A stretch of 47,500 bases of DNA from Bacteroidales bacterium (GTDB lineage Bacteria; Bacteroidota; Bacteroidia; Bacteroidales; GWA2-32-17): positions 1 to 47,500 of the forward strand of contig JABUFC010000009.1 of assembly GCA_013314715.1 (NCBI GenBank), read 5' to 3'. Every line of letters begins with the position of its first letter. The first letter of the stretch is position 1. The position numbers and the translations under genes are program-made. Positions 18,072 through 26,197 of this stretch are shown piece after piece. The notes beneath the pieces are model-generated. The model did not search any database. It had not been told where the DNA came from and saw only the letters and a list, made by a program, of their open reading frames with translations.

Positions 18072-18734
18072 TTACCAATTATAATCGGGCATATTCCAAT
18101 CTTTTATAATCTTTTTTTGATTGGCTTTATAGTAATCAAAATTTTTTGCATATTCGTTAGCACCTTCGGCTCTTCCTTCTTTAATTTTCTTTTTTAATGC
18201 TTCAAAACCAGCTAAGATAGCTTCGGGACGTGGCATACAACCAGCTACATATACATCAACTGGCATGTATTTATCAAGGCGATTAATGGTATTGTAACTA
18301 TCGAAGTACATGCCCCCATTAATGGTACAACTGCCTAAAGCCATTACGTATTTAGGATTTTGCATTTGCTCGTAACTGCGAATAGCTCGTTTTAAGGTCT
18401 TTACACTTAAATAACCTGAAATAATCATCAAATTAGCTTGTCGAGGTGTAGGACGCATCTGAACTCCAAAACGGTAGGCATCGAAACGAGGTGTTAATAA
18501 AGGGTAAAGCTCGATGCTTCCACAACCTGTACCAAATCCAAGCACCCATATAGATTCTGCCCTTGCCCAATTCACAAAATCTTCAAAAATCTTCCATCTT
18601 TTAGGTTCGTGCACTTTTGGACGCTCCGAACAAAAATAATCTTCTAACGGATTGATGTTTATTTCTTCGCCATTAGGACCAATTACGGTTCTTGGCTGCA
18701 AATCGGGATCTATAAATTGTTTCTTTTCGCTCAT
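18072..18734 (-). CDS. NuoB/MbhJ-like small subunit with an incomplete cluster motif
   Basis: A 220-residue homologue of the 20-kDa subunit, which normally holds a 4Fe-4S cluster next to the catalytic site. Two conserved ligands are present: Cys136 in LGSCTINGG and Cys166 in VAGCMPRPE. The first motif, usually CCxxE in NuoB or CxxCxxE in hydrogenases, is GCGSIE with a single Cys71. The nearest other Cys is Cys35 in the N-terminal extension. The cluster may therefore have three protein ligands. A longer TTG start inside the NuoH-like gene is possible, but ATG 18734, 10 bp after the upstream stop, is preferred. The cluster would be close to the altered NuoD-like site. Confidence 0.87.
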   Translation of the reverse strand: MSEKKQFIDPDLQPRTVIGPNGEEININPLEDYFCSERPKVHEPKRWKIFEDFVNWARAESIWVLGFGTGCGSIELYPLLTPRFDAYRFGVQMRPTPRQANLMIISGYLSVKTLKRAIRSYEQMQNPKYVMALGSCTINGGMYFDSYNTINRLDKYMPVDVYVAGCMPRPEAILAGFEALKKKIKEGRAEGANEYAKNFDYYKANQKKIIKDWNMPDYNW

Positions 18735-18744
18735 AACATTTGAT

Positions 18745-19647
18745 TTAAATAAATAATAAACCAAGAACGCCTAATAATAAAGGTAATTTTAAAAACCAGG
18801 GCACACTTTGATCAATTCTAAAACGTGGGAATACTTGTCCTACAAAAACAGGCCACATATAAACCAGAAAACCTTTAATAATTAGTTCAGGCCAGCTTGT
18901 AGCACCTCCAAAAAACAAGTTTACCATTAAAATAGATTCACTGACATACAGTATTGCTCTATTAGTTTGTAAAACACCTAAATAGGTTCCATGATATTCG
19001 GTTGGAGGTCCAATAGGAATTTCTTGCGGAGCCATAACAACATTAAAAGGAGAAGCTCCCATCATACCTAAAAATGCTAACATAGCTGCAGCAGTTGCAA
19101 ATGGATTGGTAAATACATTCCAATGCAAAAAACCGCCTTGCTGTGCTTCAACAATTCCGGTAACGGAAAAAGTATGATGTTGTGCAGCAATGGCTAAAAC
19201 AGCTAAGGTAAAAGGCACTTCTATTGTAGTAAACTGCGATAATCCACGGCTAATACCTATAAAAGAATAAGGATGACCACCTTCACTAGCACCTAAAGCC
19301 ATTCCTAACATTCCAAAAAACATAAAATACAAAATAAGAATCACATCGCCGGCGAACGAATAATTGCTAAAAGGTGAATTAAAAACTAATGGCATAAATA
19401 AAAATATTCCTAAACCACCAGCTAAACGAAAAACAGGACCTAAATAATACATAACACCATGAGAAATTTGGCTTCTCATACTGTAATTTTTTACTAAATC
19501 GATATAAGGCTGATATACTTTCATTCCTATACGTTTAGCGACACGGGCAGTTATTCGTCTAACTATGCCATATTGTAAAAGTCCCCAATTAATTACAATA
19601 AACAAACCTAATAAGGTATAAAGCAATTTTGTCCAATCGAATGTCAT
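18745..19647 (-). CDS. NuoH/MbhM-like membrane subunit
   Basis: A 300-residue integral membrane protein with about eight hydrophobic segments, homologous to complex I subunit 1, which anchors the peripheral arm. Conserved NuoH-type pieces are RVAKRIGMKVYQPYIDLVKN near the N-terminus, ASEGGHPYSFIGISRG, and MAPQEIPIGPPTEYHG in the loop contacting the NuoD/B-like subunits. The frame is open 30 codons further upstream, but ATG 19647 overlaps the antiporter stop as ATGA and is preceded by GGAGGAAAT, one of the few strong Shine-Dalgarno sites here, so it is chosen. This implies translational coupling to the fused antiporter. Confidence 0.9.
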   Translation of the reverse strand: MTFDWTKLLYTLLGLFIVINWGLLQYGIVRRITARVAKRIGMKVYQPYIDLVKNYSMRSQISHGVMYYLGPVFRLAGGLGIFLFMPLVFNSPFSNYSFAGDVILILYFMFFGMLGMALGASEGGHPYSFIGISRGLSQFTTIEVPFTLAVLAIAAQHHTFSVTGIVEAQQGGFLHWNVFTNPFATAAAMLAFLGMMGASPFNVVMAPQEIPIGPPTEYHGTYLGVLQTNRAILYVSESILMVNLFFGGATSWPELIIKGFLVYMWPVFVGQVFPRFRIDQSVPWFLKLPLLLGVLGLLFI

Positions 19648-22600
19648 AGAATATTTCCTCCAAATAAGCTTAAATAAACAATAAGAGCATATACTAATAA
19701 ATGAATGGCATAAACTTGGCCATCGCCATTGTACCATGAACGTACTTTATCGGCAATAGCTTCGCATAAATTCGATAAACCATTCCAAAATTTTGTAGCC
19801 AATGGATGAACCATAAAACCTAACGCCTTGTTATAGCCTGCAAACATATTATATGAAACATGGGTAGTTTCGGGTCTAAAAGGACGTTCGGCCGCAAATA
19901 CAATATTAAATTGCTTAACTTTCTGAGCTTTACGACTATTAACATATAACCACAAGAATAAAATTGCAAACATTATAACTACAACAGACATAATGGCAAA
20001 TGCATTCCAATAACCAAAAGTTGTAAATGCCAAATTACCATCCCACTGTAAGCCTTCGCCTATAACTTTATCAGGAATAACTTGTGATAAAGGTTGCAAT
20101 AATAAGTTAGGTTGAACCGATAATATCATTAAGACCACCAACAACACAACTTGAGGAATGATAAACCCCATGGGTGCTTCTTTTACTTTACGCAAATTAT
20201 CTTTTATTTGTCCAAGAAAGACAGAGGCTATAAGTTTGTATAAATATAAGAAAGCAACTATTCCTGAGAAAAATACCAACAAACCTTGTAAATACCATCC
20301 TTTCATCACAACAGCATTATAAAACATCCATTTCCCTGCAAATCCTGCTAATGGAGGCATACCTGCAGCAACAATAATACCTATTAGAACAGCTATAAAC
20401 GATATTGGCATGGTTTTTATCAAGCCTCCCATTTGATACATCAAATGCGTTTTAGTTCTATAAGCAACTCCGGCTGCCGATAAAAACAACAAAGTTTTAT
20501 ACAAGAAATGAAGAACGGTATAATACAGAGCTATTAAAATACCCAACTTAGTATTGATTGACAATGCAAAAATAATATAACCCATAGCTGCCATACTCGA
20601 ATACGCTATAAGTCGTTTCATATCTTCTTCGTATATAGCAAGCATATTACCGGCGACTGCCGTTAATGCACCCATCCAACCTAACCAATAATATAGATTT
20701 ATATGTCCAATGTTTATTCTCCCAAAAGCAAATACAGTAAGAATTAACCCTAAAACTCCAGCATTTATTAAAACACCCGATATTAAAGGAGTGGCATCGT
20801 CTTCGGCTTCGGCATAAGCATCGGGAATCCAAATATGCAAACCAATAGCAGCAGCTTTAGTTAGAAAACCAAAGATAAGCAATACAAAAGTGATGCTAAC
20901 GTGTGTAAAATGTCCGCTGATAGCAGCGAAGTAAGTTCCATCTGCAAAAGCTGTAATTAGTGCAAAAGCTGCTAAAAGTAAATAAGCACCGCCTGCGGAA
21001 AACATTAAATATCTAAACGCAGGAATTTCAGCATTTTTGCCTCTTAGTATCAAAATAAATGAACCTAATGCCATTAACTCCCAACCCATAAAGAAAATCA
21101 AATTAGTTTGAGCCGATACCAGCATAAAAAGTCCAAATATGGTCATTGCAGCAAAAGGATAAAAGCCCAAACGTCTGCCTTTAAAACTATAACCGGGGAT
21201 AAGTGTTAATAAACCACCTATCAAGAAAATTGCTGCAAACATCATTTTTAACCAATCATCGGCAATTAAAGGATATACTTTCCATGCATAAATAGCAATC
21301 GATGCAATTGTTATAGAATTTTTAACAAAAATTGGCATCACATCTATAACAAACAAAGCAGCAATAACAATGAGAGGTAAGACAACTAAAAGAAAATCGA
21401 AATGCAGATAATAAATAAACAGAGCAGAAACAAACAAGAAACTTGCACCTAATAACAAAATAGTAAAGCGTTTATTCCATGTACAATGAAATGATTCGGG
21501 AGTTGTTTCATCTTGACGAAATACAGTATTAAACCAACGTAGCAAATAAACCAATTCGAAAATGCTTCCCAATAAAATTAATGCTATCCACCACCATCCA
21601 CCTGAAGCTGCTAATTGCATAATTAAATCCCATTTTGCAAAAAATGCAGGAAATGGAGGAAAGCCAGCTAAAGCAAAAACAAAAACACCAAATAATAAAA
21701 ACATAATAGGTTTAGAACGAAGCAATGTCCAATCTTTAAAGTTATCGGAGCCAATCACTCCTCCAATCCAAAATAAGCCTGCTTTTGCAAAATAATTCGT
21801 TAATAATAACCCAAGAACAATGAACATAAATTTATCGCCAAGATATTCGCTTATAGATACAACGGTTAAAAGTAAGCCAGCTTGTGCAACAGATGAATAT
21901 CCCAACATTCGACGAACTTGAGTCTGGCGAATACCAACAAAGTTAGAACCGATAAAAGTTACAACTCCCAACAATCCTATAATAGTATGCCAAGGAGTTG
22001 GCATAATCGGCATCACTTTATAAATTACAAAAATAATAGCAGGTGCCGAAATAGCCGAAAACATGGCTCCAACAGCATGATTAGCCGAATCGTACATGTC
22101 TAAAGCCCAACCGTTAGCCAAGAAGGGTTTTGATTCTAAAACAAGTGCTATCAAAATTAAGAACAAAGCAATAAATCCACCTTTTATCATTTGGATATTG
22201 CCCATAAAATCAATATTCAATGTGCCTCCAAAAGTATAAGCAAACACAATTCCCAAAAGCAACAATCCTGAAATAATCGATGAAGCTATCATATATTTAA
22301 AACCTGCCGAAGTAGATTTTAATGTTTGTGTGTAAATAACCATTGCCGATGTTGCAATAGAAGTAATTTCGAGGAACACAAATAAATTAAAAATATCTCT
22401 GGTCATCACAGCTACATTCAAGCCTAACAAAAATATCAGGAATATGGAATGTGCATATTTTCCGGCTGCTTTCAATGAATCCCACAAATAAATAGCCGAC
22501 ATTAAACCAAAGAAGTTAATCATAAAAGTCAGAAATGCTTCATTCATGGTCATTCTAAGGTTAATAGCAAAAGGTGGCTTAAACCCTGCTGTAAACACAT

Positions 22601-22778
22601 CGATTCCTTGAAGGCTTCCGTTGTAGAGCCCATACAACCATGACCCTGAAATAGCTGCCATAGCGGCAACTGCCAATAGCATAAATCCTCTGCTAATGTT
22701 TAGCATTTTAGAGGTGCCTAAGCCAATAAGAAAAGCTGCACCCAATGCAATCGCTACAATAAAAATTGGATTTACCAT
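19644..22778 (-). CDS. Tandem fusion of two MrpD/NuoL-type antiporter subunits
   Basis: One 1044-residue open frame containing two complete Proton_antipo_M modules, about residues 1-480 and 500-900, with more than 25 hydrophobic segments and a C-terminal tail helix. Module 1 keeps the key charged residues Glu137 (FLEI), Lys217 (ESKPF), Lys254 and Lys332. Module 2 keeps Glu567 (GWEL), Lys641 (LTKAA), and Lys761 (LYKTLLF) but has no Lys at the place of Lys254. In Mrp, Mbh and Mbx systems these are separate polypeptides; MBS has two (H and H'). No stop, frameshift or start site with a ribosome site separates the modules, so the fusion looks genuine. It should give two ion channels in one chain. 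Confidence 0.88.
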   Translation of the reverse strand: MVNPIFIVAIALGAAFLIGLGTSKMLNISRGFMLLAVAAMAAISGSWLYGLYNGSLQGIDVFTAGFKPPFAINLRMTMNEAFLTFMINFFGLMSAIYLWDSLKAAGKYAHSIFLIFLLGLNVAVMTRDIFNLFVFLEITSIATSAMVIYTQTLKSTSAGFKYMIASSIISGLLLLGIVFAYTFGGTLNIDFMGNIQMIKGGFIALFLILIALVLESKPFLANGWALDMYDSANHAVGAMFSAISAPAIIFVIYKVMPIMPTPWHTIIGLLGVVTFIGSNFVGIRQTQVRRMLGYSSVAQAGLLLTVVSISEYLGDKFMFIVLGLLLTNYFAKAGLFWIGGVIGSDNFKDWTLLRSKPIMFLLFGVFVFALAGFPPFPAFFAKWDLIMQLAASGGWWWIALILLGSIFELVYLLRWFNTVFRQDETTPESFHCTWNKRFTILLLGASFLFVSALFIYYLHFDFLLVVLPLIVIAALFVIDVMPIFVKNSITIASIAIYAWKVYPLIADDWLKMMFAAIFLIGGLLTLIPGYSFKGRRLGFYPFAAMTIFGLFMLVSAQTNLIFFMGWELMALGSFILILRGKNAEIPAFRYLMFSAGGAYLLLAAFALITAFADGTYFAAISGHFTHVSITFVLLIFGFLTKAAAIGLHIWIPDAYAEAEDDATPLISGVLINAGVLGLILTVFAFGRINIGHINLYYWLGWMGALTAVAGNMLAIYEEDMKRLIAYSSMAAMGYIIFALSINTKLGILIALYYTVLHFLYKTLLFLSAAGVAYRTKTHLMYQMGGLIKTMPISFIAVLIGIIVAAGMPPLAGFAGKWMFYNAVVMKGWYLQGLLVFFSGIVAFLYLYKLIASVFLGQIKDNLRKVKEAPMGFIIPQVVLLVVLMILSVQPNLLLQPLSQVIPDKVIGEGLQWDGNLAFTTFGYWNAFAIMSVVVIMFAILFLWLYVNSRKAQKVKQFNIVFAAERPFRPETTHVSYNMFAGYNKALGFMVHPLATKFWNGLSNLCEAIADKVRSWYNGDGQVYAIHLLVYALIVYLSLFGGNIL

Positions 22779-23143
22779 CTTGCGTCTTTATATTCGTTAA
22801 TATTCAGTGTATTTTTATATTTGTACATTTTATAGGCATAGGTCAGCATAACAGCTGTAACACCAACACCAATCACAATTGAAGTAAGAACCAATGCTTG
22901 AGGTATGGGGTCAACAAATTTTGACGACAAATTTTCGGTGCCTGTAGTAGCATCGATAATTGGAGCTACACGATTATTCATATACGAAAGGGCTACTAAA
23001 AACAAATTAAGTCCGCTATCGAACACATCGAAAGCAATAATGATTCGTAAAATATTTTTCGTAGTCAATGCTCCATAAAGCCCAATCAGCATAAGCAAAA
23101 AAGCCGTAACAATGCTGATATTTTGTAAAGTTAACAGTTCCAT
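22772..23143 (-). CDS. mnhC: MrpC/NuoK-type subunit (MbhG-like)
   Basis: A 123-residue protein with three transmembrane helices, homologous to MrpC and NuoK. IGLYGALTTKNILRIIIAFDVFDSGLNLF covers helix 1-2; only Asp residues in helix 2 stand where NuoK has Glu. DPIPQALVLTSIVIGV is the typical MrpC helix 3 motif. It overlaps the antiporter start by 7 bp and its own start overlaps the previous stop by one base. Confidence 0.9.
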   Translation of the reverse strand: MELLTLQNISIVTAFLLMLIGLYGALTTKNILRIIIAFDVFDSGLNLFLVALSYMNNRVAPIIDATTGTENLSSKFVDPIPQALVLTSIVIGVGVTAVMLTYAYKMYKYKNTLNINEYKDARW

Positions 23144-23838
23144 TATTCTTCGTTTTGAATTTCGTTTAAATGATGCAATACATTCGAAAGCTCGGCGCCT
23201 ACTTTTAATCCAATAAAAGAATATATAATAGGTATAACGCCAGCACTAAAAAGATGCCCTAAAGTACCCAGACCCATAAAACGGTTATCGAGGAAGCCCA
23301 AACCTAAAATCAAACCAAATAATCCGGCAGCTACATATCCAAAACCCGAAATACTTTCAATCGTATTTAACAAACTTTGAGGTGCATGCCCTTCGGGATT
23401 AGCCATTAGCCACAAAAGGAATCCAGTTGCAATGACTGAACCTCCTTGAAAACCGCCACCTGGTGTTAAGTGCCCATTGATGAAAATATACACACCAAAT
23501 AACAATATAAGAGGGAAAAGCAGTTTTTGTGCAGTAACTAAAATAAGCGAAGCAGGACGAGCATTACGCGATTTTTCTTTTCCCATTGATTTTAAAAACA
23601 TAGCTATTAAACTTGCAGCTACAAATAAAATAGTAACTTCGCCCAATGTATCGAAACCACGGTAGGTTACCACAATAGCAGTTACCACATTGGCAGCTCC
23701 AATTTCGCGAGCTGTATTATCAACATAATAAGTTGATAAATCGTTCAACGTAGTGCGTTCGGAATAATGACGCAGATACGACCAAAGCAAAACGGCAAAT
23801 CCTGCCACTAATGCTATGACAAATAATTTCTTAAACAT
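23143..23838 (-). CDS. Fused MbhE-like + MrpB subunit
   Basis: A 231-residue membrane protein in two parts. The N-terminal part (about 1-90), with VVTYRGFDTLGEVTILFVAAS, matches MbhE and the C-terminal end of MrpA. The C-terminal part (about 95-225), with FPLILLFGVYIFINGHLTPGGGFQGG, is the MnhB domain of MrpB. In Pyrococcus-type clusters these are separate E and F subunits. The start overlaps the DUF4040 gene by 8 bp. The fusion is one continuous frame. It belongs to the ion-translocating Mrp half of the complex. Confidence 0.85.
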   Translation of the reverse strand: MFKKLFVIALVAGFAVLLWSYLRHYSERTTLNDLSTYYVDNTAREIGAANVVTAIVVTYRGFDTLGEVTILFVAASLIAMFLKSMGKEKSRNARPASLILVTAQKLLFPLILLFGVYIFINGHLTPGGGFQGGSVIATGFLLWLMANPEGHAPQSLLNTIESISGFGYVAAGLFGLILGLGFLDNRFMGLGTLGHLFSAGVIPIIYSFIGLKVGAELSNVLHHLNEIQNEE

Positions 23839-24079
23839 CGGAACTCCTCATTTTATTTAAAACATAGAAAAATATAATGGTTGTTAAACCGCTTCCAATA
23901 GCAGCTTCGGTCATGGCCACATCGGGCGATGCTAATAATAAATAAACAATTGAAGCTAAAAGGCTCACAACTCCCGAAACAAGTACGGCTGTTTTAATTT
24001 TTTTTACCACTAATACAGCTATTGCCATGGTAACTATGATTATTGCAAGTATTAATGCAAAAACAATGGTAATATTCAT
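23831..24079 (-). CDS. DUF4040 subunit (MbhD-like; MrpA C-terminal piece)
   Basis: An 82-residue protein with about three transmembrane helices. The segment LLASPDVAMTEAAIGSGL is the DUF4040 signature, found in the C-terminal region of MrpA and as the separate MbhD subunit. A free-standing DUF4040 gene and the absence of a complete MrpA are hallmarks of Mbh/Mbx-type clusters as opposed to ordinary Mrp antiporter operons. It is 2 bp from the gene before it. Confidence 0.88.
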   Translation of the reverse strand: MNITIVFALILAIIIVTMAIAVLVVKKIKTAVLVSGVVSLLASIVYLLLASPDVAMTEAAIGSGLTTIIFFYVLNKMRSSDV

Positions 24080-24081
24080 GC

Positions 24082-24426
24082 TTATACCTCCTTATTATTT
24101 TTTTCATCGTCGGCTAAAACGTCTGAAACAGTTTTATCGGTTAGTTTAATTCCGATAAAATGTGCAGCTCTTGCCAATGTATGCGACGACACGGGATTTG
24201 TAATCATAACAAACATAATCAATATAAAAACCTTACCCAACCACGATGGAGCTATAATTCCCAGTCCGAGTAGGGTTAGCATTGTTCCTAATGTACTTGC
24301 CTTAGTACCTGTTTGCATTCGGTTATATGAATCGGGCATACGTACAATCCCCAAGGAGCCAAGAAAAACAAAAATAGCTCCAAGCAGTGTTACCAGACTT
24401 CCAATAATATCTACTATATTTTCCAT
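24082..24426 (-). CDS. mnhG: MrpG-type subunit
   Basis: A 114-residue MnhG/MrpG protein with three hydrophobic segments. SLGIVRMPDSYNRMQTGTKASTLG is the family signature (RxPDxxxRxHaxtKaxTlG), here with Gln-Thr-Gly in place of the usual His-Ala. A hydrophilic acidic C-terminal tail follows the last helix. It starts 1 bp after the MrpF-type stop, so the genes are co-translated. Confidence 0.9.
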   Translation of the reverse strand: MENIVDIIGSLVTLLGAIFVFLGSLGIVRMPDSYNRMQTGTKASTLGTMLTLLGLGIIAPSWLGKVFILIMFVMITNPVSSHTLARAAHFIGIKLTDKTVSDVLADDEKNNKEV

Positions 24427-24427
24427 A

Positions 24428-24688
24428 TTAAAGCCCTTTCTCTATATAGCGAGCTATAACCAGCACGCCGGTGAAACTTAAAAGACCATAAACCAAAGCA
24501 ACATCCATGTATATGATGCGATTGCTAAAAAAGGCAATCAACGCAATCAACCCAATAGACGAAACCGTCATAACATCGAAAGCTAAAACACGATCGACCA
24601 TATGCGGACCCTTTAAAAATCGCCAAAGCGATAAAAGCATACCTATTAGTATTAAGCCGCCTGCTGTGTATAAAATTGTATTAACCAT
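24428..24688 (-). CDS. mnhF: MrpF-type subunit
   Basis: An 86-residue protein with three transmembrane helices, homologous to MnhF/MrpF. GPHMVDRVLAFDVM matches the conserved RGPTxxDRvvaxD motif, and IYMDVALVYGLLSF the second motif. It overlaps the MrpE-type gene by 8 bp. Confidence 0.9.
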   Translation of the reverse strand: MVNTILYTAGGLILIGMLLSLWRFLKGPHMVDRVLAFDVMTVSSIGLIALIAFFSNRIIYMDVALVYGLLSFTGVLVIARYIEKGL

Positions 24689-25178
24689 ACATTACCTCCA
24701 AATATTTTTCGAATGATGAAACAATGTTTTTAGTAGCTTCTTCTATATCCGTACTGGTAACATCAATCCAATGGATATATAAAGTATCGTCTTTTATATC
24801 GACCGTTATAGTACCCGGAGTGAGGGTAATAGAATTGGCAAGCATCATTTTGCCAATCGGTGTTTTGAGTTTGGTTTTAACCTTTACAATACCCGGATTA
24901 ATGGGCAACGAAGGTTTAATAACTCTAAATGCCACATCCAAATTAGATTTTATTAAAGCCCATCCAAAAACAAAAACATATGCAAAAGCATAAAGAAAAC
25001 CTTTCGGGCTTAAATTTACATATTGCATTACATCGCATTTACGGCAAAATACAAATGAAATAAATGTTGCTATGACAAAACCCGAAATTAAAATATCCCT
25101 ATCCAGCGAACCATTCAGCAAAAGCCACGTCAAAAAAGATAAGACAAAAGTTAAAAAAATGTTTTTATAATTCATCAT
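24681..25178 (-). CDS. mnhE: MrpE-type subunit, first gene of the complex operon
   Basis: A 165-residue MnhE/MrpE protein with an N-terminal membrane pair and a cytoplasmic C-terminal domain. LANSITLTPGTITVDI and LYIHWIDV match the family signature. Start is ATG 25178 or the adjacent ATG 25175. It is the first gene after a 324-bp divergent intergenic region that contains a -7-like box at 25292-25299, so it is the likely head of a 13-gene operon running to 14050. Confidence 0.9.
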   Translation of the reverse strand: MMNYKNIFLTFVLSFLTWLLLNGSLDRDILISGFVIATFISFVFCRKCDVMQYVNLSPKGFLYAFAYVFVFGWALIKSNLDVAFRVIKPSLPINPGIVKVKTKLKTPIGKMMLANSITLTPGTITVDIKDDTLYIHWIDVTSTDIEEATKNIVSSFEKYLEVMYG

Positions 25179-25502
25179 ATACTATAATTTATTGTTCGTT
25201 TTAAGCATAAAAAAAACATCCCTATGCATTGCGTAAATCGAGCATTTTAGAATGTTTAGAGTTCTCATAAAACAATTATATTTTGTTGTTTCAAAAGTAC
25301 ATTACTTTTTAGGTCATTTTTTTTATTGGTACTTAAAAATGAAAAATAAAAATATATATCGACATTAAAATAACAATAATCCTAAGTTTATTTTTTTATA
25401 GATATAAATATATTTATCTGAATAACTGATAATTATAAATAGCCTATAGATATCATACTTTTTAATAAAATTCACTATTTTTACATTCTCTAAAAAGAAA
25501 CT
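25179..25502. other. Divergent intergenic region between the complex operon and the FNR-like gene
   Basis: No gene is visible. It is very AT-rich. Besides the minus-strand -7 box at 25292-25299, it has an imperfect palindrome at 25401-25418 (7 of 9 pairs) that could be an operator, but in such AT-rich DNA this may be chance. TATTTTTA at 25476-25483 is a one-mismatch -7 box for the plus-strand regulator gene. Confidence 0.5.
25292..25299 (-). promoter_or_regulatory. -7 element for the Mrp/Nuo-like operon
   Basis: On the minus strand this is TACTTTTG, an exact TAnnTTTG match about 114 bp upstream of the first gene, giving a leader of about 105 nt. No TTTG -33 element stands at the usual distance, so confidence is limited. 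Confidence 0.4.
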
Positions 25503-26195
25503 ATGGACGTAAACGAAAAGAGTTGTGCCATTTGTGGTGCCAAGTCGGTATGTTTCAAGCAACTTTCACTGCTTGAACTAGAACTTGCCGATGCTCACAG
25601 AGTAGAATTAAAATATAAAAAAGGTGAACATATTGCGAAACAAGGTTCATTTGTAACCCATGTACTTTATTTACAAAAAGGACTTATTAAAATATACATA
25701 GAAACGGAACAAGAAAACGACATTATTTTAAACATATTTAGAGGTGGCGATTATATTGGCTTACCCAATTTATTTACCAATGCTCCCCTTCAATACAGTG
25801 TAGCAGCTATTGAAGACAGCATTATTTGTGCTATCGATAAAACGGTCATTGAAAATCTTGTTCTTCAAAACGGGCAATTTGCAAAGACCATTATTCAAAC
25901 CCTTAATAATTGTACACTTTTTCATTATCGCCGTCTTATCTCAGCCTCACAAAAACAACTCAACGGGCGTATGGCCGATGCTCTTTTACATCTTGCCAAT
26001 CAAGTGTACCATAGTGATACCTTTACACTTTCTATGACCCGAAAAGAACTGGCTGAGCTTGCCGGCATGAGCGTTATGAGTGTTGTAAGAACGCTTAAAG
26101 ATTTTGCTCAAAACAAAATCATTGCCGAAGAAAGCAATAACATCTTTAAAATACTCGACAAAGCTAAGCTCGAGAGTTACAGTAAATACGGCTAA
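25503..26195 (+). CDS. Crp/Fnr-family regulator with FNR-type Fe-S cysteines
   Basis: A 230-residue regulator: N-terminal Cys stretch, cyclic-nucleotide-binding-type beta domain, long dimer helix, C-terminal winged helix. Cys8, Cys11 and Cys17 have the spacing CxxC-x5-C of E. coli FNR (C20, C23, C29). A fourth, Cys109 in SIICAIDK, falls where FNR has C122 (SMVCEIP). A 4Fe-4S, oxygen-labile cluster is therefore likely. The recognition helix reads MSVMSVVRTLKDF; the FNR residues E209 and S212 are Met and Val here while R213 is kept, so its DNA site should differ from TTGAT-N4-ATCAA. It is divergent from the Mrp/Nuo-like operon and 2 bp ahead of the DUF2520 gene. Oxygen control of the operon is inferred. 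Confidence 0.88.
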   Translation: MDVNEKSCAICGAKSVCFKQLSLLELELADAHRVELKYKKGEHIAKQGSFVTHVLYLQKGLIKIYIETEQENDIILNIFRGGDYIGLPNLFTNAPLQYSVAAIEDSIICAIDKTVIENLVLQNGQFAKTIIQTLNNCTLFHYRRLISASQKQLNGRMADALLHLANQVYHSDTFTLSMTRKELAELAGMSVMSVVRTLKDFAQNKIIAEESNNIFKILDKAKLESYSKYG

Positions 26196-26197
26196 TC

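Noticed and set aside
14556-18734. Call as an energy-converting [NiFe] hydrogenase
   Set aside because: Only one Cys of each CxxC pair is present in the NuoD-like subunit and the NuoB-like cluster motif is incomplete.
19648-19737. Upstream extension of the NuoH-like gene
   Set aside because: It overlaps the end of the fused antiporter; ATG 19647 has a strong Shine-Dalgarno and an ATGA overlap.
25401-25418. Imperfect palindrome as an FNR-like binding site
   Set aside because: Only 7 of 9 pairs in very AT-rich DNA and no match to TTGAT-N4-ATCAA; kept only as a remark in the intergenic entry.
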